36,848 bases of DNA, from contig JADBEO010000041.1 in the NCBI GenBank assembly GCA_031316315.1, forward strand, positions 1 through 36,848, read 5' to 3'. Source of the DNA: Chelatococcus sambhunathii. Lineage in GTDB: Bacteria > Pseudomonadota > Alphaproteobacteria > Rhizobiales > Methylopilaceae. Shown here piece after piece: positions 26,795 through 36,848 of the stretch; the first letter of the stretch is position 1, and each line of letters starts with the position of its first letter. The notes under the pieces are model-generated. The model did not search any database. It was not told the DNA's origin and saw nothing but the letters and a program-made list of their open reading frames with translations. Position numbers and translations under genes: made by a program.

Positions 26795-27076
26795 TCAGCG
26801 CGCCTCCGCCAAGACGCTCTCGACGGCCTCGATCGCGGCGTCGACGCGCGCCGCGATCTGGTCGCGCGCCTTGACCTGCGCCGCTCGCGCGGCCTCGGCC
26901 TTGGCGGCGGAGCCGTCGAGAAGTTCGGCGAGACGGAGCCGGTCGTCCGCGAAGGCCTGCAACTCCTGCTCGCGCTCGCGGGCGGCGTCGGCGGAATCGA
27001 TCGCGCGGCCGACCGCGGCCTCCGCGGCTTCCAGCGCCGCGTTGAGGCGACCAAGGGCCTGGTCGAGATCGCTCAC
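26795..27076 (-). CDS. Coiled-coil protein, DUF4164-like
   Basis: This 93-residue, almost wholly helical product (SDLDQALGRLNAALEAAEAAVGRAI, EQELQAFADDRLRLAELLDG) has heptad-like spacing over its whole length. The GTG at 27076 follows GGGAGG by 4-5 nt and is preferred over the in-frame ATG at 27121, which adds 15 low-quality residues. Its position directly before zapA in alphaproteobacteria is typical for the DUF4164 family, whose role is unknown; an association with the divisome is suggested only by the operon. It is divergent from tkt. Confidence 0.82.
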   Translation of the reverse strand: MSDLDQALGRLNAALEAAEAAVGRAIDSADAAREREQELQAFADDRLRLAELLDGSAAKAEAARAAQVKARDQIAARVDAAIEAVESVLAEAR

Positions 27077-27341
27077 TTCGCCTCCCCGCCGCGCCGTCGA
27101 CGGAAACGATCGCCCCCGCAACGTCTTGCAGGGACGACTTTAGGTGTCGGCTTGAAAAGCCGTCAACGGCCTCCGCCACGTGATCCACCGGCTTCGCAAG
27201 GGAATGATTAGCCCGCGGATCGAGCGCCCGCGCGACCGCGCCTCTGTTGACTCGCGCAGAGCCCGCCTTAAACGTCCCGCGCGACAGCCGAGGTCCCCGC
27301 CCCGCGTCCCCAATGCACCCGCGAACGATCGGACTGACCCC

Positions 27342-29333
<1,992 letters not shown>

Positions 29334-29477
29334 ATGGCCGGTACGACGAAATTTCATGGGCATTTCTTGGGCGTTTCGCCCTATAGCACCGCGAACCGCC
29401 CAGACCGACGGGCGGAAATGCGCGGAAACGCCTATATCCGCGCCACGCTGGGACGCTGACGAGAGGAACTGACGAAA

Positions 29478-30488
29478 ATGGCGGTGAAGGTCGCGATCAA
29501 CGGTTTTGGACGCATCGGGCGCCTGGTGCTCCGGGCGATCGTGGAGTCCGGGCGCAAGGACATCCAGGTCGTGGCCATCAACGATCTCGGCCCGGTCGAG
29601 ACCAACGCCCACCTGCTCCGCTATGACTCGGTCCACGGCCGCTTCCCTGCCGAGGTCACAGTCAACGGCGACGTCATCACGGTCGCCGGCCATGGCGACA
29701 TCAAGGCCACCGTGATCAGGAACCCGGCTGAACTGCCGCACAAGGAGCTCGGCGTCGACATCGCGCTCGAATGCACGGGCATCTTTACGTCCAAGGAGAA
29801 GGCGTCGGCCCATCTCGAAGCAGGCGCCAAGCGGGTGATCATCTCGGCGCCCGGCGACGGCGTAGACCTGACGGTCGTGTTCGGCGTCAACGAGGACAAG
29901 CTCTCGAAGGACCACATCGTGGTCTCCAACGCCTCCTGCACGACCAACTGCCTCGCCCCGGTCGCCAAGGTGCTGAACGACGCCATCGGCATCGAGCGCG
30001 GTTTCATGACGACGATCCACTCCTACACGGGCGACCAGCCGACGCTCGACACGATGCACAAGGACCTCTACCGCGCCCGCGCGGCGGCCCTTTCCATGAT
30101 CCCGACCTCGACCGGCGCCGCCAAGGCCGTAGGCCTCGTCCTGCCGGAGCTCAAGGGCAAGCTCGATGGCGTATCGATCCGCGTGCCGACGCCGAACGTC
30201 TCGGTGATCGATTTCAAGTTCGTCCCGAAGCGCGCCACCTCGGTCGAGGAGGTCAATGACGCCATGAAGGCGGCCGCCGCCGGTCCGATGAAGGGCATCC
30301 TCGACATCGTCGACGCGCCGCTGGTCTCGTCCGACTTCAACCACAACCCGCACTCATCGAGCTTCGCGCTCGACCAGACCAAGGTGCTGGAAGGGAACTT
30401 CGTGCGCGTGCTGAGCTGGTACGACAACGAGTGGGGCTTTTCGTCCCGCATGTCCGACACCGCGGTTGCGATGGCGAAGCTGCTCTGA
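29478..30488 (+). CDS. gap: Glyceraldehyde-3-phosphate dehydrogenase, type I
   Basis: This 336-residue enzyme has the NAD-binding motif INGFGRIGR (7-15), the catalytic cysteine in [28 protein letters not shown], and the C-terminal [13 protein letters not shown]. It oxidises glyceraldehyde-3-phosphate with phosphate, or runs in reverse in gluconeogenesis or carbon fixation. The cofactor preference (NAD or NADP) cannot be read safely. A GAGGA lies about 11 nt upstream of the ATG. It is followed by a palindromic repeat, then the coupled glycolipid-binding-protein/pgk pair. Confidence 0.97.
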   Translation: MAVKVAINGFGRIGRLVLRAIVESGRKDIQVVAINDLGPVETNAHLLRYDSVHGRFPAEVTVNGDVITVAGHGDIKATVIRNPAELPHKELGVDIALECTGIFTSKEKASAHLEAGAKRVIISAPGDGVDLTVVFGVNEDKLSKDHIVVSNASCTTNCLAPVAKVLNDAIGIERGFMTTIHSYTGDQPTLDTMHKDLYRARAAALSMIPTSTGAAKAVGLVLPELKGKLDGVSIRVPTPNVSVIDFKFVPKRATSVEEVNDAMKAAAAGPMKGILDIVDAPLVSSDFNHNPHSSSFALDQTKVLEGNFVRVLSWYDNEWGFSSRMSDTAVAMAKLL

Positions 30489-30506
30489 GCGCTGCATGAC
30501 CGAACT

Positions 30507-30626
30507 GCGTGCTTCGAGACGCCTCGGCCTTGGCCGAGGCTCCTCAGCATGAGGGAGGTTTGCGGATGGAGTCCTCAACGCGCCTCATGCTGAGGAGGCC
30601 GCGCGAGCGGCCGTCTCGAAGCACGC
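30507..30626. repeat. Nested palindromic repeat between gap and the downstream gene
   Basis: Two perfect 15-bp inverted repeats are nested: 30507-30521 with 30612-30626, and 30540-30554 with 30583-30597. Each arm contains its own hairpin (GCCTCGGCC-tt-GGCCGAGGC at 30521-30540; GGCCGC-gcga-GCGGCC at 30598-30613). The cctcatgctgagg core is a familiar intergenic repeat type in Hyphomicrobiales. It starts 19 nt past the gap stop and may end or stabilise the gap transcript. Confidence 0.8.
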
Positions 30627-30660
30627 GCTCGGCTTGTCCGAGCTCCCGCTCGTCCATGCC

Positions 30661-31221
30661 ATGAACGCCAATCACTCCCTCACCGCCCGCTGGCGCTCGC
30701 TCGACGGCGAGGGCCTCGACCACGTCACCGTCGAGGTCGCGCAGGATCGGCTGATCGCCCGCGGCGCAGCTATCGGCGCGCGCGGCGGCGCTCCTTACGG
30801 CGTCTACTACCGCATCGACATGCCCCGTGGCTGGGGCGTGCGCGAGCTCGCGATCGGGACGGCGGACGGTCGCGGCTTGCATCTGCTGACCGACGGCCAG
30901 GGCCACTGGGCGACCGGAAACGGCGAGCCGCTGCCGGCGCTGACCGGCTGCGTCGACGTCGATCTCGCCGGCACCGCCTTCACCAACACGCTGCCGATCC
31001 GACGCCTCGACTGGGCAGCCGGCCAGTCGCGCGAGCTGAAGATGGCCTATGTCCCGTTCGACAGCTTCGAGCCCATCGTGGACGGTCAGGTCTATACCTG
31101 CCTTGAGCCGGGCCGGCGCTTTCTCTATCAAGCGGCCGACCGCTCCTTCCAAGCCGAATTGTCAGTCGACGCCGACGGGCTCGTGACCGACTATCCCAGC
31201 CTCTTTTCCAGGGTGCTCTGA
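30661..31221 (+). CDS. Putative glycolipid-binding-domain protein (PF06475/DUF1089-like)
   Basis: The 186-residue protein shows the family's recognisable phrases: [16 protein letters not shown] near the start, [23 protein letters not shown] in the middle, [21 protein letters not shown], and the end [19 protein letters not shown]. The family is named for predicted glycolipid binding, but no reaction is known. I chose the ATG at 30661; a TTG at 30634 is also in frame. Its TGA overlaps the pgk ATG by one base, so pgk translation is probably coupled to it. A role in sugar-phosphate metabolism is suggested by the operon only. It has no signal peptide. Confidence 0.83.
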   Translation: MNANHSLTARWRSLDGEGLDHVTVEVAQDRLIARGAAIGARGGAPYGVYYRIDMPRGWGVRELAIGTADGRGLHLLTDGQGHWATGNGEPLPALTGCVDVDLAGTAFTNTLPIRRLDWAAGQSRELKMAYVPFDSFEPIVDGQVYTCLEPGRRFLYQAADRSFQAELSVDADGLVTDYPSLFSRVL

Positions 31222-32423
31222 TGGCCGCCTTCAAGACTCTCGACGACGTCATGGTCGCGGGAAAACGCGTGCTTGTGCGCGTGGACCTCAACGTGCCGAT
31301 GGACGGGGGACGCGTCACGGACGACACGCGCCTGCGCGCCGTCGCGCCGACCATCCAGGAGCTCGCCCAGAAGGGCGCAAAGACCATCCTGCTCGCGCAT
31401 TTCGGCCGCCCCAAGGGCAAGCGCGACGAGAGCCAGTCGCTGAAGGTCGTCGTCCCGGCGCTCGAAAAGGCGCTGATGCAGGACGTCCGGTTCGCCGACG
31501 ATTGCGTCGGCGAGACGGCTGAAGCGGCGGTCGCGAAGCTCACCCCCGGCGACGTGCTGCTGCTCGAAAACACCCGCTTCCATGCGGGCGAGGAGAAGAA
31601 CGATCCGGAGTTCGCGGCGGCGCTCGCGAAGCTCGGCGACGTCTACGTCAACGACGCCTTCTCGGCCGCCCACCGGGCGCATGGCTCGACGGAAGGCGTC
31701 GCGCGGCTGCTGCCGTCCTATGCCGGGCGCGCCATGCAGGCGGAGCTCGAGGCGCTGCAGAAGGCGCTCGCCGAACCCGAGCGGCCGGTGGTCGCGGTGG
31801 TCGGCGGCGCCAAGGTGTCCACCAAGCTCGACCTGCTCGGGAACCTCGTCTCCAAGGTGGACTACCTCGTCATCGGCGGCGGCATGGCCAACACCTTCCT
31901 CGCCGCCCAGGGGCTCGACGTCGGGAAATCCCTTTGCGAGAAGGACCTGCTCGACACGGCGAAGGAGATCGAGGCCAAGGCCAAGGCCGCTGGCTGCGCC
32001 ATCGTGCTGCCCGGCGACGCGCGTCTCGCCATGGAGTTCAAGGCGAACGCGGTGAACCGCGTCGCCCCGGTGGACGCGATCGGGCCGGAAGAGATGATGC
32101 TCGACGTCGGGCCCGACGCGATCGCGCAGGTCGCGGGCGTGTTCGAGAAGGCGAAGACGCTGGTCTGGAACGGCCCGTTCGGGGCCTTCGAGCTGGAGCC
32201 CTTCGACGAGGGCACGGTCGCGGCCGCGCGCAAGGCGGCGGAGCTGACCGAAGCCGGAAAGCTCCTCTCGGTCGCCGGCGGCGGCGACACCGTCGCCGCG
32301 CTCAACCATGCCGGCGTCGCGGACAAGTTTTCGTATGTCTCGACCGCCGGCGGTGCCTTCCTCGAATGGCTCGAGGGCAAGGAGCTGCCCGGCGTCGCGG
32401 CGCTCACGGCGAAGGCGGCCTGA
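31221..32423 (+). CDS. pgk: Phosphoglycerate kinase
   Basis: This 400-residue enzyme has the hallmark [86 protein letters not shown] and, near the end, [16 protein letters not shown] followed by [11 protein letters not shown]. It transfers phosphate between 1,3-bisphosphoglycerate and ADP. The ATG overlaps the previous stop (TGATG). Length and motifs are normal, and it is followed 75 nt later by fba, which has its own promoter candidate. Confidence 0.97.
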   Translation: MAAFKTLDDVMVAGKRVLVRVDLNVPMDGGRVTDDTRLRAVAPTIQELAQKGAKTILLAHFGRPKGKRDESQSLKVVVPALEKALMQDVRFADDCVGETAEAAVAKLTPGDVLLLENTRFHAGEEKNDPEFAAALAKLGDVYVNDAFSAAHRAHGSTEGVARLLPSYAGRAMQAELEALQKALAEPERPVVAVVGGAKVSTKLDLLGNLVSKVDYLVIGGGMANTFLAAQGLDVGKSLCEKDLLDTAKEIEAKAKAAGCAIVLPGDARLAMEFKANAVNRVAPVDAIGPEEMMLDVGPDAIAQVAGVFEKAKTLVWNGPFGAFELEPFDEGTVAAARKAAELTEAGKLLSVAGGGDTVAALNHAGVADKFSYVSTAGGAFLEWLEGKELPGVAALTAKAA

Positions 32424-32437
32424 CCAGGCCGTCCGTC

Positions 32438-32466
32438 GCGACAAATACGCGGTCTCGCTCTATAAA
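32438..32466 (+). promoter_or_regulatory. Candidate sigma70-type promoter of the aldolase gene
   Basis: GCGACA (32438-32443) and TATAAA (32461-32466) are separated by 17 bp, in the A+T-richer part of the pgk-fba gap, 32 bp before the aldolase start. The -10 match and the spacing are good and the -35 is weak. It suggests that the aldolase can be expressed independently of pgk. Confidence 0.4.
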
Positions 32467-32498
32467 GCCTGCAGTATCCTGAACACCCCGAGAGGACG

Positions 32499-33467
32499 AT
32501 GAACGTCTCGACCCCGATTCCCTCCGGCCACCGCGTCCTCATCACGCCGCGAGTGCGCGAAATCCTGTCTTGGTACGAGAGCGACAACCCCGGCACCAAG
32601 GGCAACCTCTATCGCCTGCTCATGACCGGCAAGCTCGCCGGAACCGGCAAGCTGGTCATCCTGCCGGTCGACCAGGGTTTTGAGCACGGTCCCGCCCGCT
32701 CCTTCTCGGTCAACGCCCCGGCCTATGACCCGCACTACCACTACCAGCTCGCGATCGACGCCGGCCTTAACGCCTACGCCGCGCCGCTCGGCATGCTGGA
32801 GGCGGGCGCCGACACCTTCGCCGGCCAGATCCCGACCATCCTCAAGATGAACAGCGCGAACTCGCTGTCGCGCCTGAACGAGGACGCCGACCAAGCGGTC
32901 ACCGCCTCCGTCGCGGACGCCGTGCGGCTCGGCTGCTCGGCGATCGGCTTCACGATCTATCCGGGTTCGGACAAGGCGTACGCCCAGATGGAGGAGCTGC
33001 GCGACCTGGCGCAGGAGGCGAAGTCGGTCGGCCTCGCGGTCGTGGTGTGGTCCTATGCCCGCGGCGGCACGCTCGACAAGAAGGGCGAGACCGCAGCGGA
33101 CGTGATCGCCTACGCCGCCCACATGGCCGCGCTGCTCGGCGCCCACATCATCAAGGTCAAGCCGCCGACCGACCACATTTCGCTCGACGCCGCCAAGAAG
33201 GCCTACGACAAGGGCAAGATCGAGCTCGGCGCGCTGTCCGACCGCATCTCCGACGTGGTCAGGAGCTGCTTCAACGGCCGCCGCATCGTCATCTTCTCCG
33301 GCGGCGAGGCGAAGGACAGCGCGAAGGCGGTGGTCGACGAGATCAAGCAGATCGCCGCCGGCGGCGGCTTCGGCTCGATCATGGGCCGCAACGCCTTCCA
33401 GCGCCCGCGCGACGAGGCGATCAAGCTGCTCGACGAGATCATCAACGTCTACAAGGCGGCGCCGTAA
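32499..33467 (+). CDS. Class I fructose-bisphosphate aldolase (DhnA/FbaB type)
   Basis: This 322-residue aldolase is of the archaeal-type class I family. It works through a Schiff base and not through zinc. The Schiff-base lysine is in AHIIKVKPPTDHI (near residue 219). Other marks are VILPVDQGFEHGPARSF, CSAIGFTIYPGSD, VVVWSYARGG, RRIVIFSGGEAKD and SIMGRNAFQRP. A GAGAGGA ribosome-binding site lies just upstream. It cleaves or forms fructose-1,6-bisphosphate, possibly also related bisphosphates. Many relatives use a zinc-dependent class II enzyme at this locus. Confidence 0.93.
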   Translation: MNVSTPIPSGHRVLITPRVREILSWYESDNPGTKGNLYRLLMTGKLAGTGKLVILPVDQGFEHGPARSFSVNAPAYDPHYHYQLAIDAGLNAYAAPLGMLEAGADTFAGQIPTILKMNSANSLSRLNEDADQAVTASVADAVRLGCSAIGFTIYPGSDKAYAQMEELRDLAQEAKSVGLAVVVWSYARGGTLDKKGETAADVIAYAAHMAALLGAHIIKVKPPTDHISLDAAKKAYDKGKIELGALSDRISDVVRSCFNGRRIVIFSGGEAKDSAKAVVDEIKQIAAGGGFGSIMGRNAFQRPRDEAIKLLDEIINVYKAAP

Positions 33468-33476
33468 GGCCATCTG

Positions 33477-33583
33477 CGTCATCCCGGACGGCGCCTTGGC
33501 GCCGATCCGGGATCGTCCGCCGAATTGATCGGCGAGTTCTGCATGCGATCCCGGCTCTGCGCTTCGCTCCGGCCGGGATGACG
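33477..33583. repeat. Palindromic intergenic repeat downstream of fba (copy 1)
   Basis: The ends CGTCATCCCGG (33477-33487) and CCGGGATGACG (33573-33583) are perfect 11-bp inverted repeats, with further pairing inside. The 38 bp at 33546-33583 occur exactly, in inverted orientation, at 36106-36143. It begins 10 nt after the aldolase stop and could work as a terminator. The gtcatcccgg core is common between genes in Hyphomicrobiales genomes. Confidence 0.8.
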
Positions 33584-33660
33584 ATCGGGACTCCCGCCCC
33601 GCTTTCGCCACCTCGCGGCCCGACAAGGCTCCCGCACACCCAAATCCGCGCGAAGCCGAC

Positions 33661-34302
33661 ATGCCCGACGACCCACCCGTCACCCGCCTCATGCTGATCA
33701 CGCCCGAGCTCGGCGAGATCGACGCCTTCGAGGCGAGCTTCGAGGGCGCGCTGGCGGCGGGCGACGTCGCGGCCGTCGTGATCCGGCTGGCGCCGGCCGA
33801 TGACCGGACCCGGCTCGCCCGCGCCAAGACCCTCGTCGAGGCGGCGCAGGCGGAAGGCGCCGCCGCCCTTCTGGCGGGAGACGGCGTCGAGGACATCGTC
33901 GGCAAGTCCGGCGCCGACGGACTCCACGTCGCGGATCTGGCCGCCGCGCTCGACGCGATCGAACGCTTCAAGCCGGAGAAGATCGTTGGCTGCGGTCCCC
34001 TCGCCTCGCGCGACGACGCCATGGCCGCCGGCGAGGCGGGCGTCGATTATGTGCTGTTCGGCGAGGACGTCGGCGGCCGTCCCTTCGACGCGACGCTCGA
34101 GCGCGTCGCCTGGTGGACGCCGATCTTTGAGACGCCCTGCGTCGGCTTCGCCCAGGAGCTGGACCAGGTCGCCGCGCTCGCGGGCGAGAACGCGGAGTTC
34201 GCGCTGCTCGGCGAGGCGGTGTGGCGGCACCAGAGCGGTCCCGCCGTCGCCGTCGCTGAGGCCGGCTCGATGCTCTCGCTCGCCAAGGCGCCGACGCCGT
34301 GA
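33661..34302 (+). CDS. ThiE-like (thiamine phosphate synthase superfamily) protein, degenerate
   Basis: The 213-residue product has a TIM-barrel layout like ThiE: MLITPELGE at strand 1, VAAVVIRLAP at strand 2, ALLAGDGVEDIVGKSGADGLHVAD, IVGCGPLASRDDAMAAGEAGVDYVLFGE and a final glycine-rich strand. Several positions that are catalytic in true ThiE are not conserved: the NDR triplet reads GDG, HLGQ reads HVAD, and the TK after the FG loop is absent. I therefore expect altered or lost thiamine synthase activity. It overlaps the next gene by 4 nt (GTGA) and follows a palindromic repeat. Confidence 0.8.
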   Translation: MPDDPPVTRLMLITPELGEIDAFEASFEGALAAGDVAAVVIRLAPADDRTRLARAKTLVEAAQAEGAAALLAGDGVEDIVGKSGADGLHVADLAAALDAIERFKPEKIVGCGPLASRDDAMAAGEAGVDYVLFGEDVGGRPFDATLERVAWWTPIFETPCVGFAQELDQVAALAGENAEFALLGEAVWRHQSGPAVAVAEAGSMLSLAKAPTP

Positions 34303-35447
34303 GTTCGGCTGAAAAGCTGGCGAACCGACTGGCGCTTGCGCTCTGCCTGCTGATCGCGCCGGCGGGCGCGCAAGCCGCCGATACGGGCGGTTATTCTCCG
34401 GTGGCGCCGGGCGGGACGAAGCCCTACCTGCCGATCCCGAGCTTCCGGGACATGATGATGCCGGACAAGCCGGAGCAGGCGGACGAGCCTCAGGACGATG
34501 TCGCGAAGGCTGCCCGGCCCGAGGCGCCGGTCGATCCCAACGCGGATCTCGCTTTCGGCGCCTTCCAGCGCGGCCTCTACCAGCGCGCCTTCGAGGAAGC
34601 GAAGAAGCGCGCCGAGGCGAACCCGCCGGACCGCGCCGCCATGACCCTGCTCGGCGAACTCTACGCCAATGGCTACGGCGTGCCGCGCAAGCCGGAAGAG
34701 GCGGTTCGCTGGTACCAGCGGGCGGCCGACGCCGGTGATCCGCGCGCGATGACGACGCTCGCGCTGGCGCGGCTGGAAGGTTTCGGGTCGAAGAAAGACG
34801 AGACGGCCGCCGTCGCCCTGCTCGAGAAGGCGGGCGAGAAGAACGAAGCCGAGGCGTTGTACAATCTCGCTCTGATCGAGCTCGAGCGCGCGAACGCGCC
34901 GCAGCAGGCGGCCGCCGCCGCGCGCCGCATGAAGCGCGCCGCCGATCTCGGCGAAGCCGCCGCGCAATACGCCTATGCGGTGCTTCTGCGCGAAGGCCGC
35001 GGCGTCGAGAAGGACCCCTCCGCCGCGACCGAATGGCTGCGCCGCGCCGCCGAGCAGGACGACGTCGCCGCGCTCGTCGAATATGCCATCGCTCTTTTCA
35101 AGGGGACCGGCACGGTCAGCAACGAGGCGGAGGCGGCCCGCCTGTTCCGCCGGGCGGCCGATCGCGGCAACGCCATCGCGCAGAACCGTCTCGCGCGTCT
35201 CTACGCCTATGGACGCGGCGTCGATCGCGACCCGGTCAAGGCCGCCGCCTGGCACAGGCTGTCGGCCGCGCAGGGGCTCAAGGATCCCTGGCTCGAAGGC
35301 TTCGTCGGCACGCTCGACGAGAAGGACAAGGCCGCCGCCGACGCGCTGACGGCGCGCTGGAGCGAGCGCTTCGGACCGATCCCTCGCGTCAGTCAGGCGG
35401 CCATGACGTCAGGCGGCGAGACCACGGCCTCGTCGACGAAGCAGTAG
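34299..35447 (+). CDS. Sel1-repeat (TPR-like) exported protein
   Basis: This 382-residue protein has a signal peptide (hydrophobic [16 protein letters not shown], cleaved before ADTGGYS) and at least six Sel1-type repeats between about 105 and 350. Examples are [37 protein letters not shown] and [50 protein letters not shown]. Such periplasmic scaffolds mediate protein-protein contacts; the partner is unknown. The start is a GTG that overlaps the stop of the ThiE-like gene (GTGA), so the two are coupled. The C-terminus is low-complexity ([12 protein letters not shown]). Confidence 0.88.
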   Translation: MSSAEKLANRLALALCLLIAPAGAQAADTGGYSPVAPGGTKPYLPIPSFRDMMMPDKPEQADEPQDDVAKAARPEAPVDPNADLAFGAFQRGLYQRAFEEAKKRAEANPPDRAAMTLLGELYANGYGVPRKPEEAVRWYQRAADAGDPRAMTTLALARLEGFGSKKDETAAVALLEKAGEKNEAEALYNLALIELERANAPQQAAAAARRMKRAADLGEAAAQYAYAVLLREGRGVEKDPSAATEWLRRAAEQDDVAALVEYAIALFKGTGTVSNEAEAARLFRRAADRGNAIAQNRLARLYAYGRGVDRDPVKAAAWHRLSAAQGLKDPWLEGFVGTLDEKDKAAADALTARWSERFGPIPRVSQAAMTSGGETTASSTKQ

Positions 35448-35529
35448 CCGGCGCGCCGCGAGCCTTGACGCGGGGCCCACGCGCGGGCAAACGAGCGCGC
35501 GCATCCGGCAAGCGAAAGTTTCGGACTTC

Positions 35530-36093
35530 ATGAAGATCAACGGCAACCAGATCACCCCCGGCATGGTCATCGAGCACCAGGGCGGCCTGTGGGCCGCGGT
35601 GAAGGCCAACGCCGTGAAGCCCGGCAAGGGCGGCGCGTTCAACCAGGTCGAGCTCAAGAACCTGATCGACGGCCGCAAGCTCAACGAACGCTTCCGCGCC
35701 GACGAGACGGTCGAGCGCGTGCGGCTGGAGCAGAAGGACTTCCAGTTCCTCTATGCCGAGGGCGACGACCTGGTCTTCATGGATACGACCACCTACGAGC
35801 AGATCACGCTGGCGACCGACTTCGTGGGCGAACGCTCCGCTTTCCTGCAGGACGGCATGACGGTCACCGTCGAGATGCACGAGGAGCGCCCCATCGGCAT
35901 CAAGCTGCCCGACCAGGTCATCCTCGAGATCGTCGAGGCCGACCCTGTCGTGAAGGGCCAGACCGCCGCCTCCTCCTACAAGCCCGCGAAGCTCGAGAAC
36001 GGCCTCCGGGTGATGGTGCCGCCCTTCATCGCGAGCGGCGAGCGCATCGTCGTCGACACCAATGAAGTGACCTATCTGCGCCGCGCGGACTGA
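35530..36093 (+). CDS. efp: Elongation factor P
   Basis: EF-P relieves ribosome stalling at proline runs. The 187-residue protein shows the N-terminal KOW-like domain [45 protein letters not shown], with the modification-site lysine Lys33 in the PGKGG loop. The two OB domains follow ([51 protein letters not shown]), and it ends [14 protein letters not shown] lysine at this position implies the EpmA/EpmB beta-lysylation route rather than rhamnosylation; those genes are not in the window. The length and motifs are normal. Confidence 0.97.
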   Translation: MKINGNQITPGMVIEHQGGLWAAVKANAVKPGKGGAFNQVELKNLIDGRKLNERFRADETVERVRLEQKDFQFLYAEGDDLVFMDTTTYEQITLATDFVGERSAFLQDGMTVTVEMHEERPIGIKLPDQVILEIVEADPVVKGQTAASSYKPAKLENGLRVMVPPFIASGERIVVDTNEVTYLRRAD

Positions 36094-36105
36094 GCTTTAG
36101 ACCCG

Positions 36106-36210
36106 CGTCATCCCGGCCGGAGCGAAGCGCAGAGCCGGGATCGTCCCCAGGATCAGGCGGCTTTTCCGGACCACGATCCCGGCTCGCCGCTTCGCGGCGT
36201 CCGGGATGAC
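36106..36210. repeat. Palindromic intergenic repeat downstream of efp (copy 2)
   Basis: GTCATCCCGG (36107-36116) and CCGGGATGAC (36201-36210) form the outer 10-bp inverted repeat. The left arm 36106-36143 is identical to the right arm of the copy at 33546-33583, but inverted. The middle differs between the copies. It starts 13 nt after the efp stop and ends 20 nt before the FMN reductase gene. Confidence 0.8.
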
Positions 36211-36230
36211 AGCCTGACAGAGGCGTTCGA

Positions 36231-36806
36231 ATGTCCCTCCTGTTCCCAGTCATCTACGGCTCGGTCCGCAGCGAGCGGCAGGGGATCAGGCTCGCCGAGC
36301 ACGTCGCGGCGGAGCTCCGCAGGCGCGGGCACGACGCGCCGCTGATCGATCCGCTGGAGCGGCGGCTGCCGCTGCTCGACCGCATGTACAAGGAGTACAA
36401 GGGAGACGCGCCGCCGCCTCTCGAAGAGCTAGCGACGATCTTCCGTGCGGCCGACGGCTTCGTCATCGTCTCCGGCGAGTACAACCACTCCATCCCGCCG
36501 GCGCTGTCGAACCTGCTCGACCATTTCCTCGAAGAGTATTTTTGGCGTCCCTCGGCGATCATCAGCTATTCGGCGGGCGGCTTCGCCGGCGTCCGCGCCG
36601 CCATGCAGCTCAGGATGATGCTGGGGGAACTCGGCATGCCGTCGATCCCGTCGATCTTCTCGGTCGGCAGGATCGGCCAGGCTTTCGACGAGCGCGGCGC
36701 TCCGACGGACGAGGGCCTGGCCAAGCGCTTCGACCGCTTCGCCAAAGAACTCGAATGGTACGCCGAAGCGCTGAAGGCCAAGCGCGCCGAGGGCGTGCCG
36801 TACTAG
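36231..36806 (+). CDS. NADPH-dependent FMN reductase family protein
   Basis: The 191-residue flavodoxin-fold protein has the phosphate-binding loop PVIYGSVRSERQGIRLAEHVAAEL (6-29) and the family signature VSGEYNHSIPPALSNLLDHFLEEY, which binds the isoalloxazine ring. SAGGFAGVRAAMQLRMMLGELGM is also typical. Members reduce FMN, quinones, chromate or azo compounds; the substrate here is unknown. It stands alone after the repeat downstream of efp. Confidence 0.9.
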   Translation: MSLLFPVIYGSVRSERQGIRLAEHVAAELRRRGHDAPLIDPLERRLPLLDRMYKEYKGDAPPPLEELATIFRAADGFVIVSGEYNHSIPPALSNLLDHFLEEYFWRPSAIISYSAGGFAGVRAAMQLRMMLGELGMPSIPSIFSVGRIGQAFDERGAPTDEGLAKRFDRFAKELEWYAEALKAKRAEGVPY

Positions 36807-36824
36807 GCTGAAACCTTTCCGTAT

Positions 36825-36847
36825 CCCTCCCCTGGGACAGGGGAGGG
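36825..36847. repeat. GC-rich palindrome at the window end
   Basis: A perfect 10-bp inverted repeat (36825-36834 and 36838-36847) encloses a 3-nt loop, 18 nt after the FMN reductase stop. It shares its ctcccctg core with the palindrome at 1-21 and may be the start of a longer repeat beyond the window, or a terminator. Confidence 0.55.
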
Positions 36848-36848
36848 C

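Noticed and set aside
29369-29381. GGGCG-ttt-CGCCC hairpin after tkt as a terminator
   Set aside because: The stem has only 5 bp and no U-run follows, so I do not list it as a feature.
31934-32482. Plus-strand frame within pgk that continues past its stop
   Set aside because: It is an out-of-frame shadow of pgk with an Arg-rich translation and no start signal.

Overview
The window is about 70% G+C and is dense with genes in both directions. Its gene order (ruvC-ruvA-ruvB-ybgC-tolQRAB-pal-cpoB-tilS, tkt-gap-pgk-fba, and zapA - 6S RNA - 5-formyl-THF cyclo-ligase) points to an alphaproteobacterium, most likely of the Hyphomicrobiales (Rhizobiales). Several intergenic palindromes of the kind common in that order support this. 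I cannot name a genus. I see no tRNA, rRNA, transposase, integrase, phage gene or CRISPR array.

Region by region. 1-3.5 kb, minus strand: recQ, a periplasmic copper chaperone of the PCu(A)C family, and tilS. 3.5-14.9 kb: the Tol-Pal envelope system on the minus strand (ruvB, ybgC, tolQ, tolR, tolA, tolB, pal, cpoB). It is interrupted at two points by pairs of plus-strand genes for exported proteins: two trypsin-like proteases between ybgC and tolQ, and two tandem paralogues with Tat-like signal peptides and no recognised function between tolB and pal. 14.9-17.4 kb: ruvC, ruvA and ruvB, split by a plus-strand sulfotransferase-like gene. 17.6-24.2 kb: a PNPOx-fold protein, a short Hsp70-like ATPase, a YebC-family regulator, a YdeP/FdhF-type molybdopterin oxidoreductase translationally coupled to a small winged-helix-like protein, a small membrane-anchored protein, and an orphan gene of low G+C. 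24.2-27.1 kb, minus strand: a YmdB-type phosphoesterase, an entericidin-like lipoprotein, 5-formyl-THF cyclo-ligase, 6S RNA, a 75-residue protein, zapA and a coiled-coil protein. 27.3-36.8 kb, plus strand: tkt, gap, a glycolipid-binding-domain protein, pgk, class I aldolase, a degenerate ThiE-like protein, a Sel1-repeat protein, efp and an FMN reductase.

How the genes work together. TolQRAB, Pal and CpoB form the envelope-constriction machine, and ZapA belongs to the divisome. RuvABC and RecQ process recombination intermediates. Tkt, Gap, Pgk and Fba carry carbon through the sugar-phosphate core, usable in glycolysis, gluconeogenesis or a Calvin or pentose-phosphate cycle; no phosphoribulokinase or Rubisco gene is in the window.

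The most novel-looking item is the tandem pair at 5619-7662. Both genes are preceded, about 60 nt from their start codons, by a nearly identical 18-nt box made of two half-sites spaced 10 bp apart. This suggests a small secreted-protein regulon under a dedicated regulator. Other notable items are the two interruptions of the Tol-Pal locus, a 38-bp sequence repeated exactly in inverted orientation downstream of fba and efp, an entericidin gene with a possible EcfG-type promoter, and a glycolipid-binding-domain gene coupled by start/stop overlap to pgk.
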